Shown: piece after piece, positions 8,753 to 16,157 of the stretch | How the letters are laid out: every line of letters begins with the position of its first letter | Position numbering within the stretch: position 1 is the stretch's first letter | Assembly (NCBI RefSeq): GCF_003403315.2 | Contig: NZ_CP048407.1 | Coordinates: 1,426,001 to 1,490,000 of the forward strand | Length of the DNA stretch: 64,000 nucleotides | Direction of reading: 5' to 3' | Origin: Thermaerobacter sp. PB12/4term | Lineage (GTDB): Bacteria; Bacillota; Sulfobacillia; Thermaerobacterales; Thermaerobacteraceae | The notes under the pieces: model-generated | What the model was told of the DNA's origin: nothing | Databases searched by the model: none | What the model saw: the letters and a program-made list of their open reading frames with translations, nothing else | Translations under genes and position numbers: made by a program

Positions 8753-9265
8753 TCAAGGCGCCCGGGCCACGCTGGCGTCTGCCGCCACCGTGAGGCGCAC
8801 GGCACCGGCCGCTGGACGCCAGGCCAGTGCCACCGGAACGACCAGCCGCACGCCCACGGTGGGTTCCTCCACCCTGCGTCCCGACCAGGGATGCCGGCGG
8901 GGTTGGGAGGGCGAGCCGTTGATAACCACCACCTCGATCACCGCCCGCCGAGCCACTTCCTCTCCAAATGCCCGCCGCAACCCGCTTTCCGCCCAGAGGC
9001 GCGCGGTGGCCGCCGCTGCCCCCGCCCGCAAGGCCGGCTCGCCGCGGGCCAGGGCCTCTTCGTCGACCTCCTGCACCCCAGCCAGGCTGGCGAAGTCGGC
9101 CACCGCCTGGGCGTGGGCCCGGGTCAGCACCAGCCGGCTCCCGTCCAACACCAGACCAAGGGCAGCCAGAATCACCGGCAAAAGGAGCAGGAAGGCCGCG
9201 CCCACCGCCCCACCCTGCGGGTCCCGCCCGGCGGTGGTCCGGCACCGCCCTCCAGGTGGTTCCAT
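8753..9265 (-). CDS. TadG-like pilus assembly protein (locus 1)
   Basis: This 170-residue protein has one N-terminal membrane segment (AFLLLLPVILAALGLVLDG, about residues 24-42) preceded by a Gly-rich, positively charged region. A helix, THAQAVADFASLAGVQEV-like in character, follows directly after the membrane span. This is the layout of TadG/TadE-like proteins, which carry a TadE-type leader and act in type IVb pilus assembly on the outer face of the membrane. It is the last gene of the first Tad locus, separated from tadE by 334 bases that hold a strong hairpin. It is short for TadG, so a minor pseudopilin role is equally possible. Confidence 0.7.
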   Translation of the reverse strand: MEPPGGRCRTTAGRDPQGGAVGAAFLLLLPVILAALGLVLDGSRLVLTRAHAQAVADFASLAGVQEVDEEALARGEPALRAGAAAATARLWAESGLRRAFGEEVARRAVIEVVVINGSPSQPRRHPWSGRRVEEPTVGVRLVVPVALAWRPAAGAVRLTVAADASVARAP

Positions 9266-9453
9266 GGCCGATCCCCCCGTGGGAGGCCTCTTCCGGTCTC
9301 CTCAGCCCTCGCTTCCCGGCCGGCCGGCACCGGCGAAGGGGCACGTCCCGCAGCCCTCGTCGCCGGGCCGCCGGCGGCACGGGCCTGCAGCCGGCACGAA
9401 GCGCCGCTCTACCTGGCACCCGTCGCCCCAAGACGTCTCCGGCCCGCCGGTGG

Positions 9454-9484
9454 GTCCCGGCCGGTTCGAAGAACCGGCCGGGAC
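9454..9484 (-). repeat. 14-bp perfect hairpin inside Tad locus 1
   Basis: GTCCCGGCCGGTTC at 9454-9467 pairs perfectly with 9471-9484 across a three-base loop. It lies in the 334-base gap between tadE and tadG. No U run follows on the minus strand. It may stabilise the upstream pilin mRNA or attenuate transcription into tadG. The rest of this gap (9266-9599) holds nothing else that I recognise. Confidence 0.7.
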
Positions 9485-9599
9485 GACGTACCGGCTGGGG
9501 GCGCTCCTCTTCTGCCGCCGCGGTCCTCCCCGGAGGTCTGACGGCCGCCCCGGGCCTGTCCCGCCCGGGCCCCCTCGGGCCGGGTGGGCGACCCGGGGT

Positions 9600-10031
9600 T
9601 CATGTCCCCGGCGGCCGGATGCGCTCGTTGCGCCCGTCCATCTCGACCTGCAGGGGTACACCACTCTGCAGGAACCGGCGCAGGACGGGCGTGACCGGAC
9701 GAACCGTCAGCTGCAGCCGGACCGTCAAGGGGCTGCCATAAGCCGGGCGCCGCGGTTCGATGGCCACAGCCACGGCGGCGGGGTCGATTCCGCCCGCCCG
9801 CAGCTGCCGGGCAATGACCTCGCGCACTTCCGGCGTGTCGCCACCCTCCACCATGGCGCGGCGGACACCCTCCCGCGCCGCCTGAACCAGCACGATTTGC
9901 CGGTTGAGCAGGACCGTCAGGTCGAAGAGGCCGAACACCAGCAGCGCCAGCAGGCCGGCCACCAGGGCAAACTCTGCAGCGGCGGCCCCCCGTTCCGCCC
10001 GGCGCCGCACGATCCCGCGATCGTGGGCCAC
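9600..10031 (-). CDS. TadE-like pseudopilin (locus 1)
   Basis: This protein of about 143 residues has the TadE layout: a short basic leader, then the prepilin-type site G/AAAAEFAL with glutamate at +5, then a hydrophobic helix (LVAGLLALLVFGLFDLTVLL). It should be cleaved by a TadV/CpaA-type peptidase and act as a minor pilin. The start is uncertain: a GTG at 10031, placed 18 bases after the Flp stop, is the best choice, although its ribosome site is weak. The much longer open frame upstream overlaps the Flp pilin gene and is not used. Confidence 0.8.
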   Translation of the reverse strand: MAHDRGIVRRRAERGAAAAEFALVAGLLALLVFGLFDLTVLLNRQIVLVQAAREGVRRAMVEGGDTPEVREVIARQLRAGGIDPAAVAVAIEPRRPAYGSPLTVRLQLTVRPVTPVLRRFLQSGVPLQVEMDGRNERIRPPGT

Positions 10032-10048
10032 CCGGCCCGGTCGGGTTG

Positions 10049-10276
10049 TCAGCCGCCCGCCCCGGTCAGGGCATCGGTAATCCCCTCCAGGCGGGCCTGA
10101 ATTGCAGCTCCCAGGTCGGTGAGGGCCGTGATGAGCACGATGACCACCAGGGCCAGCAGAAGGGCGTACTCGGCCGAAGCGGCACCCTCCTGGCCGCCCC
10201 GGCGGACCCCAGGCTTGCGCCACCACCGGATCCGGCCCAGCCAGGCCGGCAAGGTTCGCATCGCCATCCATGCCAC
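10049..10276 (-). CDS. Flp-type IVb pilin (locus 1)
   Basis: This 75-residue prepilin has a basic leader, then the processing motif QEG/AASAEYALL with Glu+5 and Tyr+6, the hallmark of Flp pilins, then a hydrophobic helix (LLLALVVIVLITALTDLG). The mature pilin would be about 46 residues, normal for the family. A GTG at 10276 with GGAGGAGGT about eight bases upstream gives the start and one of the strongest ribosome sites here, as expected for a major subunit. A 269-base gap upstream probably contains its own promoter, but I see only weak -35/-10 matches there. Confidence 0.88.
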   Translation of the reverse strand: MAWMAMRTLPAWLGRIRWWRKPGVRRGGQEGAASAEYALLLALVVIVLITALTDLGAAIQARLEGITDALTGAGG

Positions 10277-10545
10277 CGGTTCCTACCTCCTCCGTCCAAG
10301 GGTGATCGGTGGCCACGCAACAGCCCGCCCACCATCCGGCCGCGGGGGCCACCCGGCCGCGGCCGGGGATTCGGTCGAGGGCTGGGCCCGCATCACCCCC
10401 TTTCCCGCCCCGGAGAACCCTTTGGGTCCCCGCCATAGCGATGTGTGTGACCGGTGGTAACACCCAAGAGCTGCCCCCTCCGGCAGGGGCCTGGCTGGTC
10501 CGGCCGGACTCCGCAGGACCGGGTGACCAACCTCTACGGTTCAGG

Positions 10546-11448
10546 CTAGTGGTAGAGCCGCAGGAACTGGATCACGTTGGGCAGCAGGACCACAACCAGG
10601 ACCGGGGGCAACAACAGCCCCATGGTGATCACCGTGAGCCAGAACGGAAGGCTGTCGGCCTGGCGCTGCCAGCGCCGGGCCAGGAGGGCCCGCATCAGGC
10701 GCACGTGCTCATCCAGGGTTTGGGGCAAGGGAAGGCCACGGACCTCGGCCTCCACCAGGGTGCGCAGGGCTACGGTGACCTCGGGATGGGGGTAGAGCTG
10801 GGCCAGTTCCAGCAGGGGCTGGCGCAGGGGCTGTCCGGCGCGAATGCGGGCAAAGGCATCCCGGGCGTCGTCGACCAGCGGCCCCTCCCCCACGTCGTTC
10901 GCCACCTCGATGGACTGGCGCAGGCTGAGGCCGCCGCGTGCGGCCAGGGCGATGTCCTCCAGCCACCCGGGCAAACCCACCCGAACCCGGGTGGCTCGCC
11001 TCCGGCCGGCCGCAGCCAGCAGGACAAGCAGGCACCGGCGGCCGGCCAGATAACCCGCGGCCGGCAAGAGCCAGGCCGCCGGGCCGAACCGGCCGCTCGC
11101 CAGCACACCGAGGGCCACCAGCCCTCCCGCCAGGGCACCCGACCAGGCGGCCACCCCCAGGGCGCGGCAGGCCCAGGCCAGCGGGTCGTCCCCGGCCCAG
11201 CGGTGCCACCCGGCGCGACGAAGCAACAGCACCAGGTCCGCGCCGGCCGGCGGGCGCGAAGGCCAAGGCCAACGCTCCGCCCACAGCGCCACCAGTGGCC
11301 GGGCGGCCGGGCCTGGCAGCCACCTCCCGGGCCCCATCCTGAAGCCGCGGCGCCACCGCTGCCGGGCTTCCGCTCCCCACTCTGAGAGCCACCAGGAGGA
11401 AGTGCCGCCTGCCAGGGCGGACAAGATAGCCAGAAGATAACCGGTCAT
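10546..11448 (-). CDS. TadC-like pilus platform protein (locus 1)
   Basis: This 300-residue integral membrane protein belongs to the type II secretion F / TadC class that forms the inner-membrane platform turned by the TadA ATPase. Membrane segments are visible at the N-terminus, around residues 95-140, and near the C-terminus (LTVITMGLLLPPVLVVVLLP). The conserved cytoplasmic stretch LPGWLEDIALAARGGLSLRQ is typical of the F domain. It starts four bases after tadB ends, so the two are co-translated. The usual closing segment VFIFPALFIVLLGP is replaced here by a divergent one, making it less standard than its counterpart in locus 2. Confidence 0.82.
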   Translation of the reverse strand: MTGYLLAILSALAGGTSSWWLSEWGAEARQRWRRGFRMGPGRWLPGPAARPLVALWAERWPWPSRPPAGADLVLLLRRAGWHRWAGDDPLAWACRALGVAAWSGALAGGLVALGVLASGRFGPAAWLLPAAGYLAGRRCLLVLLAAAGRRRATRVRVGLPGWLEDIALAARGGLSLRQSIEVANDVGEGPLVDDARDAFARIRAGQPLRQPLLELAQLYPHPEVTVALRTLVEAEVRGLPLPQTLDEHVRLMRALLARRWQRQADSLPFWLTVITMGLLLPPVLVVVLLPNVIQFLRLYH

Positions 11449-11452
11449 GGGA

Positions 11453-12235
11453 TCATTCCTCCCCCGCGCCGTTCAGGGCAGCGGTGAGCCGGCGCAGCAG
11501 GTAGAGACCGGCCAGCCATGATGCGACGGCATACAGCAGGCCCCCGCGGCCTAGCGGATCTTCCCACAGCGGGCCCAGGAAGGCCGGGTCCATGGCTAGC
11601 GCGTACGCCGCCACCGCAACCGGCAGGAGGGCCAGCAGGCGGGCGGACAGGCGAGCTTCCGCCGTCCGCGCCGCTACTTCAGCCCACGCCAGGCGCTGCT
11701 CGCGCAGGCTTTGAATGACCGCCAGGGTCGGACCGGTGACGTCGCCGCCGGTACGGCGGTGCGCCGAGGCAACGGCCTGGCACCGGCGCAGGGCCCGCAG
11801 GCCCGTCTGGCCGTGCCACAGCCCTAGTGCCTCTTCCAGGGGCAGGCCTGCTCCCAGGGCCGCCAAGAATTCTCCCTTGGCCGGTTCCAGCACGGGGGCC
11901 GCCACTTCCCGGGCCGCCTCAATCCACGCCTGGCGTAGAGGGCGGCCGGCTTGCAGGTGGGCAATGACCGTCACCAGCAATCCCTCCAGCGCCTCGGCGG
12001 CCCGCTCCGTTCCGCTCCCCGACGGGCGGCCCCGCGCCGGGTTCGCGACGGTGAACCGGCCGGGGACGATCCGCCAGGGCCGGTGCAGCTTGCCCCGCCA
12101 GGCCTGGAAGGCACCGCTCCGCCGTTGCCGGACCGCATCCTGCAGTTCGGGCCATGCCCCGGCGGCAAGCCAGGCTGCAAGCCCCACCGACAGGGCACAG
12201 GCCAGGGCGCCCATGCTAACCGGAACGGGACTCAC
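11453..12235 (-). CDS. TadB-like pilus platform protein (locus 1)
   Basis: This 260-residue membrane protein is the partner of the TadC-like protein. It has an N-terminal membrane segment (ALACALSVGLAAWLAAGAW), a central cytoplasmic F-type domain (LVTVIAHLQAGRPLRQAW and a later RRTGGDVTGPTLAVIQSLR) and two C-terminal membrane segments. A GTG at 12235 is chosen because AAGGAGG lies eight bases before it; this makes the gene overlap the end of tadA by 20 bases. It is slightly shorter than typical TadB. Confidence 0.82.
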   Translation of the reverse strand: MSPVPVSMGALACALSVGLAAWLAAGAWPELQDAVRQRRSGAFQAWRGKLHRPWRIVPGRFTVANPARGRPSGSGTERAAEALEGLLVTVIAHLQAGRPLRQAWIEAAREVAAPVLEPAKGEFLAALGAGLPLEEALGLWHGQTGLRALRRCQAVASAHRRTGGDVTGPTLAVIQSLREQRLAWAEVAARTAEARLSARLLALLPVAVAAYALAMDPAFLGPLWEDPLGRGGLLYAVASWLAGLYLLRRLTAALNGAGEE

Positions 12236-13475
12236 CCGATGCCCCTCCTTCCTGCCGAACCTCGGCAGATACACCCCCTGATTGCGGCAGAACCGCCCGG
12301 GCTCGGGCTGGGAGCGCGGCCGGCAGCACGGGCTCGACGCTTCCTTCAGGACGAACCCGGACGATCTCGGCCACCACACGCCGGCCCGAAGACAGCCGCA
12401 CCTGATGGACCACCAGGTGGATCGCCCGGTAAACCTGCTCCCGCACCAGTTCCGGCGGCCAGTTCTCCCCCGCCATGAGCACCAGTTGCTCAAGGCGGCG
12501 CAGGGCGTCCAGGCTGCTGTTGGCGTGGATGGTCGAAACCGAACCCAGATGACCCGTGTTGAGGGCCTGCATGAGATCGGCGGCCTCCTCGCCGCGGACC
12601 TCCCCCACCACCAGCCGGTCCGGCCGCATGCGCAGTGCGTTGCGCAGCAAGGTGCGCAAGGGCACGGCACCGTGTCCATCCAGGCCCGGGGGCCGCGCCT
12701 CCAGGCGCACCACATGCCGGTCCGGGCCCAGGTCGATCTCGGCCGCTTCCTCCAGTACGATGATGCGTTCCAGCGGGTGGGTCGCAGCCCGGAGCAGGGC
12801 GATGAGGGTGGTGGTCTTGCCGGAGCTGGTGGCTCCCGCGATCAGGACGTTGCGGCGGCTGCGCACGGCACCGGCCAGGTATCGCGCCGCTGCGGCCGGC
12901 AGAGTTCCCATCCGGACCAGTTCCTCAAGGGCGGGGCGCTCCCGCCGGAAACGGCGAATGGTGAGAACCGGACCGTCGACCGCCAGCGGCGGCACGATGG
13001 CGTGAACGCGGTCGCCCGATGGCAGGCGGGCGTCAACAAAAGGATGGGCGGGGTCGACCCGGCGCCCCAGGGGAGCGACGATGCGGTTGATGGTCTCCAC
13101 CAGGTGATCGGCGTTACGGAAGCGGCCGCCGAAAGGTTCGATCCGTCCCTCCCGCTCCACGAAGATGCGATGCGGGCCGTTGACCATGATCTCCGTTACG
13201 CCGTCGTCATCCAGTAGCCGGTCAATGGGCCCCAGCCCCACCATTTCGGCCGCGATGGCCCGCACCAGGGCAGGCGTCACCAGGGATGCGGGCAGGCCCC
13301 CGGGCCGGGCCAGGACCTGGGTGATGAACGCCTCGAGACGCCGCCGCAGGTCGGGCCCAGGCGGTTCGCGCAGCAACTGGGGGCGCTCCCGCAGCAGGCG
13401 CTCCCGAACGGCTTCGACCAGCTGGAGAAACCGCCTTTCGTCCCAGGTGATGATCGACTGCGGTTCAGCCGGCAT
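12216..13475 (-). CDS. TadA/CpaF-type pilus assembly ATPase (locus 1)
   Basis: This 419-residue hexameric secretion ATPase of the VirB11/PulE class powers type IVb pilus assembly at the cytoplasmic face. The P-loop is GATSSGKTTT, the Walker B-like segment is RIIVLEEAAEIDL, and the Asp/His-box motifs NALRMRPDRLVVGEVRGEE and NTGHLGSVSTIHANS are complete, so the enzyme looks active. The N-terminal domain carries the usual DDDGVTEIMVNGP. A GGGGGAGG site inside the end of the preceding gene serves its ATG; the genes overlap by 11 bases. The C-terminal 35 residues are an unconserved Pro/Ala/Gly tail. Confidence 0.93.
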   Translation of the reverse strand: MPAEPQSIITWDERRFLQLVEAVRERLLRERPQLLREPPGPDLRRRLEAFITQVLARPGGLPASLVTPALVRAIAAEMVGLGPIDRLLDDDGVTEIMVNGPHRIFVEREGRIEPFGGRFRNADHLVETINRIVAPLGRRVDPAHPFVDARLPSGDRVHAIVPPLAVDGPVLTIRRFRRERPALEELVRMGTLPAAAARYLAGAVRSRRNVLIAGATSSGKTTTLIALLRAATHPLERIIVLEEAAEIDLGPDRHVVRLEARPPGLDGHGAVPLRTLLRNALRMRPDRLVVGEVRGEEAADLMQALNTGHLGSVSTIHANSSLDALRRLEQLVLMAGENWPPELVREQVYRAIHLVVHQVRLSSGRRVVAEIVRVRPEGSVEPVLPAALPARARAVLPQSGGVSAEVRQEGGASGESRSG

Positions 13476-15126
13476 GAGCCGTCACCCCCTCCCCCGTGAC
13501 ATCCCCGGCCTGCCGGCTTCCCGCCCGCCAGCGCCGCCACAGCCGGGCCAGCCTCCCGGGGCGGGGTCCGGGAAGGGGTTGCCCCAGCAGCTGGGCCAGG
13601 AGCGTGCCCACACCCCGGGCCGCGGGGTGGCCGGGCTCCGCCAGCACGAGGGGGAGGCCTGCGGCCGCCGCCTGCTGAACCCCTCGCGGGTCGTCCGGGA
13701 TCCAGGCCGTGACGGGTACGCCCAGGTAGCTTTCAGTGGCCTGGCGGGATCCATGGGAACCGGACCAGCGGTTGACCACCACGCCCCAGGTCCCATCGGC
13801 CCTCCCGGCCAGGGCCGCTTCCTCCAGCCAGAGGCGGGTCCGGCGCAGGGCCGCCGCGTCTGGTGTGGTAACCAGAATCCCCAAACCCGGGCAGCCGTGA
13901 AGGCCCGCGCCTTCCAGCCAGGCTGGAGCGGCCGGCGTGTCGACCACCACCAGGTCGAAACATCCCAGCGCCCGCCGGATCACCCGCACCAGGGTCTGGG
14001 GTTCCACCAGCCCCGCCAGGTCCGGCCGGGGGGGTGCGGCCAGGACCCGCAGGCCGGATCGAGGGTGAACCAGCCACTGGTCCAGCCACGCCTCTTCCGG
14101 GCCGTCCAGCAAGGGCTGCAGGTCGAGCACGGTTGGGCCGGCCGGCAGGTCCAGTACCACCGCCGCATCGGCCGCCGTCCAGTGAGCGTCGATCAGGGCC
14201 GCCCGCAGTCCACGGGCTGCGGCGGCCACCGCCAGCTCGCAGGCGAGCCACGTCCGGCCGGCGCCACCCTTGGCACCGGCCACCGCGACCAGCACCCCGG
14301 AAGCCGTTCCGGCAAGGCCGGCGGCGGGAGACCCGGCGCCCGGGTCCGGGGACGCGGGGGCTGCAGGCGGCCGGCGGGCTGCTGGCGATTCGCTGCTGAC
14401 AGCACCCCTGGCGGCATGATCCGCCTGCCGAGGGCCCTCAACCGGTGGCAGGTTCCGGGCGGGTGAAGCTGGCTCCGGCGGACGGGCAGGCCGTTCGGCC
14501 AGACCGGAATCCGGCACCGCGAGCCGCTGTCCGGATGCCGGCTCCGCGACCCAACGGCGGTTTCCGGGCGTGGCCGCCTCTCCGGTGCGTCCCTCCGGCA
14601 GGCCGCCCAACCGGGTTGTCCCGATCCCCGGACGGCTTGTCTCGGCGGGCACCCTGTACGTGGCCTCGGGACCGCCAGGCGCTGGACCTGAGGGGTGCCC
14701 GTCACGGCCCGCCACCTGGGGGTGGTGTACCGGTCCCCGGCCGGTGATGCCCGGTGTCATGCCGGCCAGGAGGCTGGGTTCGGCCAGCGCCTGGTCCAGC
14801 GAGGTGACGACCCGGACCGACGGCTCGCTGCCCAGCAGGGCGGCGGCTGCCGCCTGCCAGACGTCGGCCGGCGCCTCCGGCGGGGGCAGGAGCCACAGGG
14901 AACCTTCCCGGTGGCGGCTGCGGACCAGCCGGCCACAGCGCAACGCTTCCGCCAGGTCCGGCGCCTGCAGCAGCCATACATCCACCGGCTCCCGCGGGGC
15001 GGCCACTGTGTCGGCAGCTCGGGCCAAGCCAGCAGGTTCCCAGCCCGGGTGGCGGGCCAGCCGCTCGATTTGGCCGGGCCGGAGGCCGATGCCGTACCAG
15101 AAAATGGTGCCGTTGTTCCCCGTCAT
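13465..15126 (-). CDS. CpaE/TadZ-like MinD-family ATPase with altered P-loop (locus 1)
   Basis: This 553-residue protein has three parts: an N-terminal region (about 1-145) that may be a degenerate receiver-like domain, a Pro/Gly/Arg-rich linker (about 145-275), and a MinD/ParA-type ATPase domain (about 278-510). TadZ/CpaE proteins place the Tad machine in the cell. The deviant Walker A reads KGGAGRTW: the signature lysine is kept but the P-loop lysine before Thr is arginine, unlike the copy in locus 2. Later motifs FDLVVVDTPA and LGILVTTPD are present. The start at 15126 overlaps the cpaB stop as ATGA. Confidence 0.85.
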   Translation of the reverse strand: MTGNNGTIFWYGIGLRPGQIERLARHPGWEPAGLARAADTVAAPREPVDVWLLQAPDLAEALRCGRLVRSRHREGSLWLLPPPEAPADVWQAAAAALLGSEPSVRVVTSLDQALAEPSLLAGMTPGITGRGPVHHPQVAGRDGHPSGPAPGGPEATYRVPAETSRPGIGTTRLGGLPEGRTGEAATPGNRRWVAEPASGQRLAVPDSGLAERPARPPEPASPARNLPPVEGPRQADHAARGAVSSESPAARRPPAAPASPDPGAGSPAAGLAGTASGVLVAVAGAKGGAGRTWLACELAVAAAARGLRAALIDAHWTAADAAVVLDLPAGPTVLDLQPLLDGPEEAWLDQWLVHPRSGLRVLAAPPRPDLAGLVEPQTLVRVIRRALGCFDLVVVDTPAAPAWLEGAGLHGCPGLGILVTTPDAAALRRTRLWLEEAALAGRADGTWGVVVNRWSGSHGSRQATESYLGVPVTAWIPDDPRGVQQAAAAGLPLVLAEPGHPAARGVGTLLAQLLGQPLPGPRPGRLARLWRRWRAGSRQAGDVTGEGVTAHAG

Positions 15127-16031
15127 GGCCCATCCGCTCCTTCCTCCATCCACTGGGGGTCCACCAGGGGGATCGCAGGTTCCGGGCCGCTGGCCTCGGC
15201 GGAGTCCTCGCCGGACTCCAACGGCGGGGATTCGGCAGGCCCGGCACCCGGCGGGGGAACGGCACCCGGGGTTGGCTGAACCGGACGGGCGGGAGGAGCC
15301 GGCGGGGAGCCCGCCGCCGGCCCGGTGGCCGGTGTCGCAGCGGGCCCTGCATCTTTGAGGTCATCGGGGAAGAGGAACAGGTTGTCCCAGGTGACGCCCG
15401 ATCCGCCCCCTACCGCGCCGCCGGCAGGAGCCAGGGCAAGATAGACCCGCCCGTAGGTCAGGGCGTACGCAAGCCGTTCTGCCTCGGCCGGGGTGACACC
15501 CACCAGCACGCCCAGGGGACGGCCGTCCTCATAACGCCGGCCTTCCTCATCCCGCACCTGCAGCACCGGGAGGTTTTCCAGCAGGGTGCGCGCCACCGCG
15601 CCGGGACCTTCCCCGCCGACGAAGATCACGTCCACCCGGTCGCCGGGTTCGACGGCGCCGCCCAGTCCCTGTTCGAGCCGGGTGGGGATGAAGAAGGCCT
15701 GCTGGTGCTCTTCCAGAAAGTCGGAAAGACCTGCCCCTTCGCCCGCCACCACGTCGGCCTCCAGTAGCGGCTCGCCGGCCTCCACGTCCCGGCGCAGGAC
15801 GTGGCCGATGACGCGGGATGGATCCCCCACGGCCCGGGGATGAACCGCCGCGGCAGGCAACGGCACCACGGACACCATGTCCGCCTCCACCTTGAGGGGT
15901 GCCTGGAGCGGGCGGGTAGCCACCACCACAGGCAAGGATGCGGTGGCGTCCAGGTAGATCAGGTAGGCGGTGGTTCCGGCCAGAAGGGCCACCCCAAGAC
16001 TGGCTGCAGCCCGCCACGACATTCGCGGCAC
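15123..16031 (-). CDS. CpaB/RcpC-like SAF-domain pilus protein (locus 1)
   Basis: This 302-residue protein has an N-terminal membrane anchor (AASLGVALLAGTTAYLIYL), then the hallmark VVVATRPLQAPLKVEADMV and an SAF domain, followed by the RcpC-type region with VEPGDRVDVIFVGG. CpaB proteins sit outside the membrane in Tad machines; in diderms they contact the secretin, which is absent here. The C-terminal 80 residues are Pro/Ala-rich and probably disordered or wall-associated. The GTG at 16031 follows a GGGGGG-type site; an in-frame ATG at 16022 is an alternative. It is the first gene of locus 1, with its promoter in the divergent spacer. Confidence 0.88.
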   Translation of the reverse strand: MPRMSWRAAASLGVALLAGTTAYLIYLDATASLPVVVATRPLQAPLKVEADMVSVVPLPAAAVHPRAVGDPSRVIGHVLRRDVEAGEPLLEADVVAGEGAGLSDFLEEHQQAFFIPTRLEQGLGGAVEPGDRVDVIFVGGEGPGAVARTLLENLPVLQVRDEEGRRYEDGRPLGVLVGVTPAEAERLAYALTYGRVYLALAPAGGAVGGGSGVTWDNLFLFPDDLKDAGPAATPATGPAAGSPPAPPARPVQPTPGAVPPPGAGPAESPPLESGEDSAEASGPEPAIPLVDPQWMEEGADGP

Positions 16032-16103
16032 GCCCTCACCCCCCTTCCACTAATTGGCGTATCTGGACACAAACTACCATGTCCCAACCTGATAAGTAAA
16101 TAC

Positions 16104-16132
16104 TTTCCAACGCAACCGTAGTGTGGTAGATT
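16104..16132 (+). promoter_or_regulatory. Possible promoter of the SLH-domain protein gene
   Basis: In the AT-rich divergent spacer (16032-16157), TTTCCA and TAGATT are separated by 17 bases and point toward the plus-strand gene. Each hexamer matches the sigma-A consensus at four of six positions. The spacer must also hold the promoter of Tad locus 1. Confidence 0.3.
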
Positions 16133-16157
16133 CCTTTCGTCAGGAGGTGATGCGGGC

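Noticed and set aside
7813..8793. Plus-strand frames in the lower-GC stretch (326, 163 and 126 codons)
   Set aside because: They have no ribosome site or recognisable domain, and three overlapping frames compete; none looks like a real protein.
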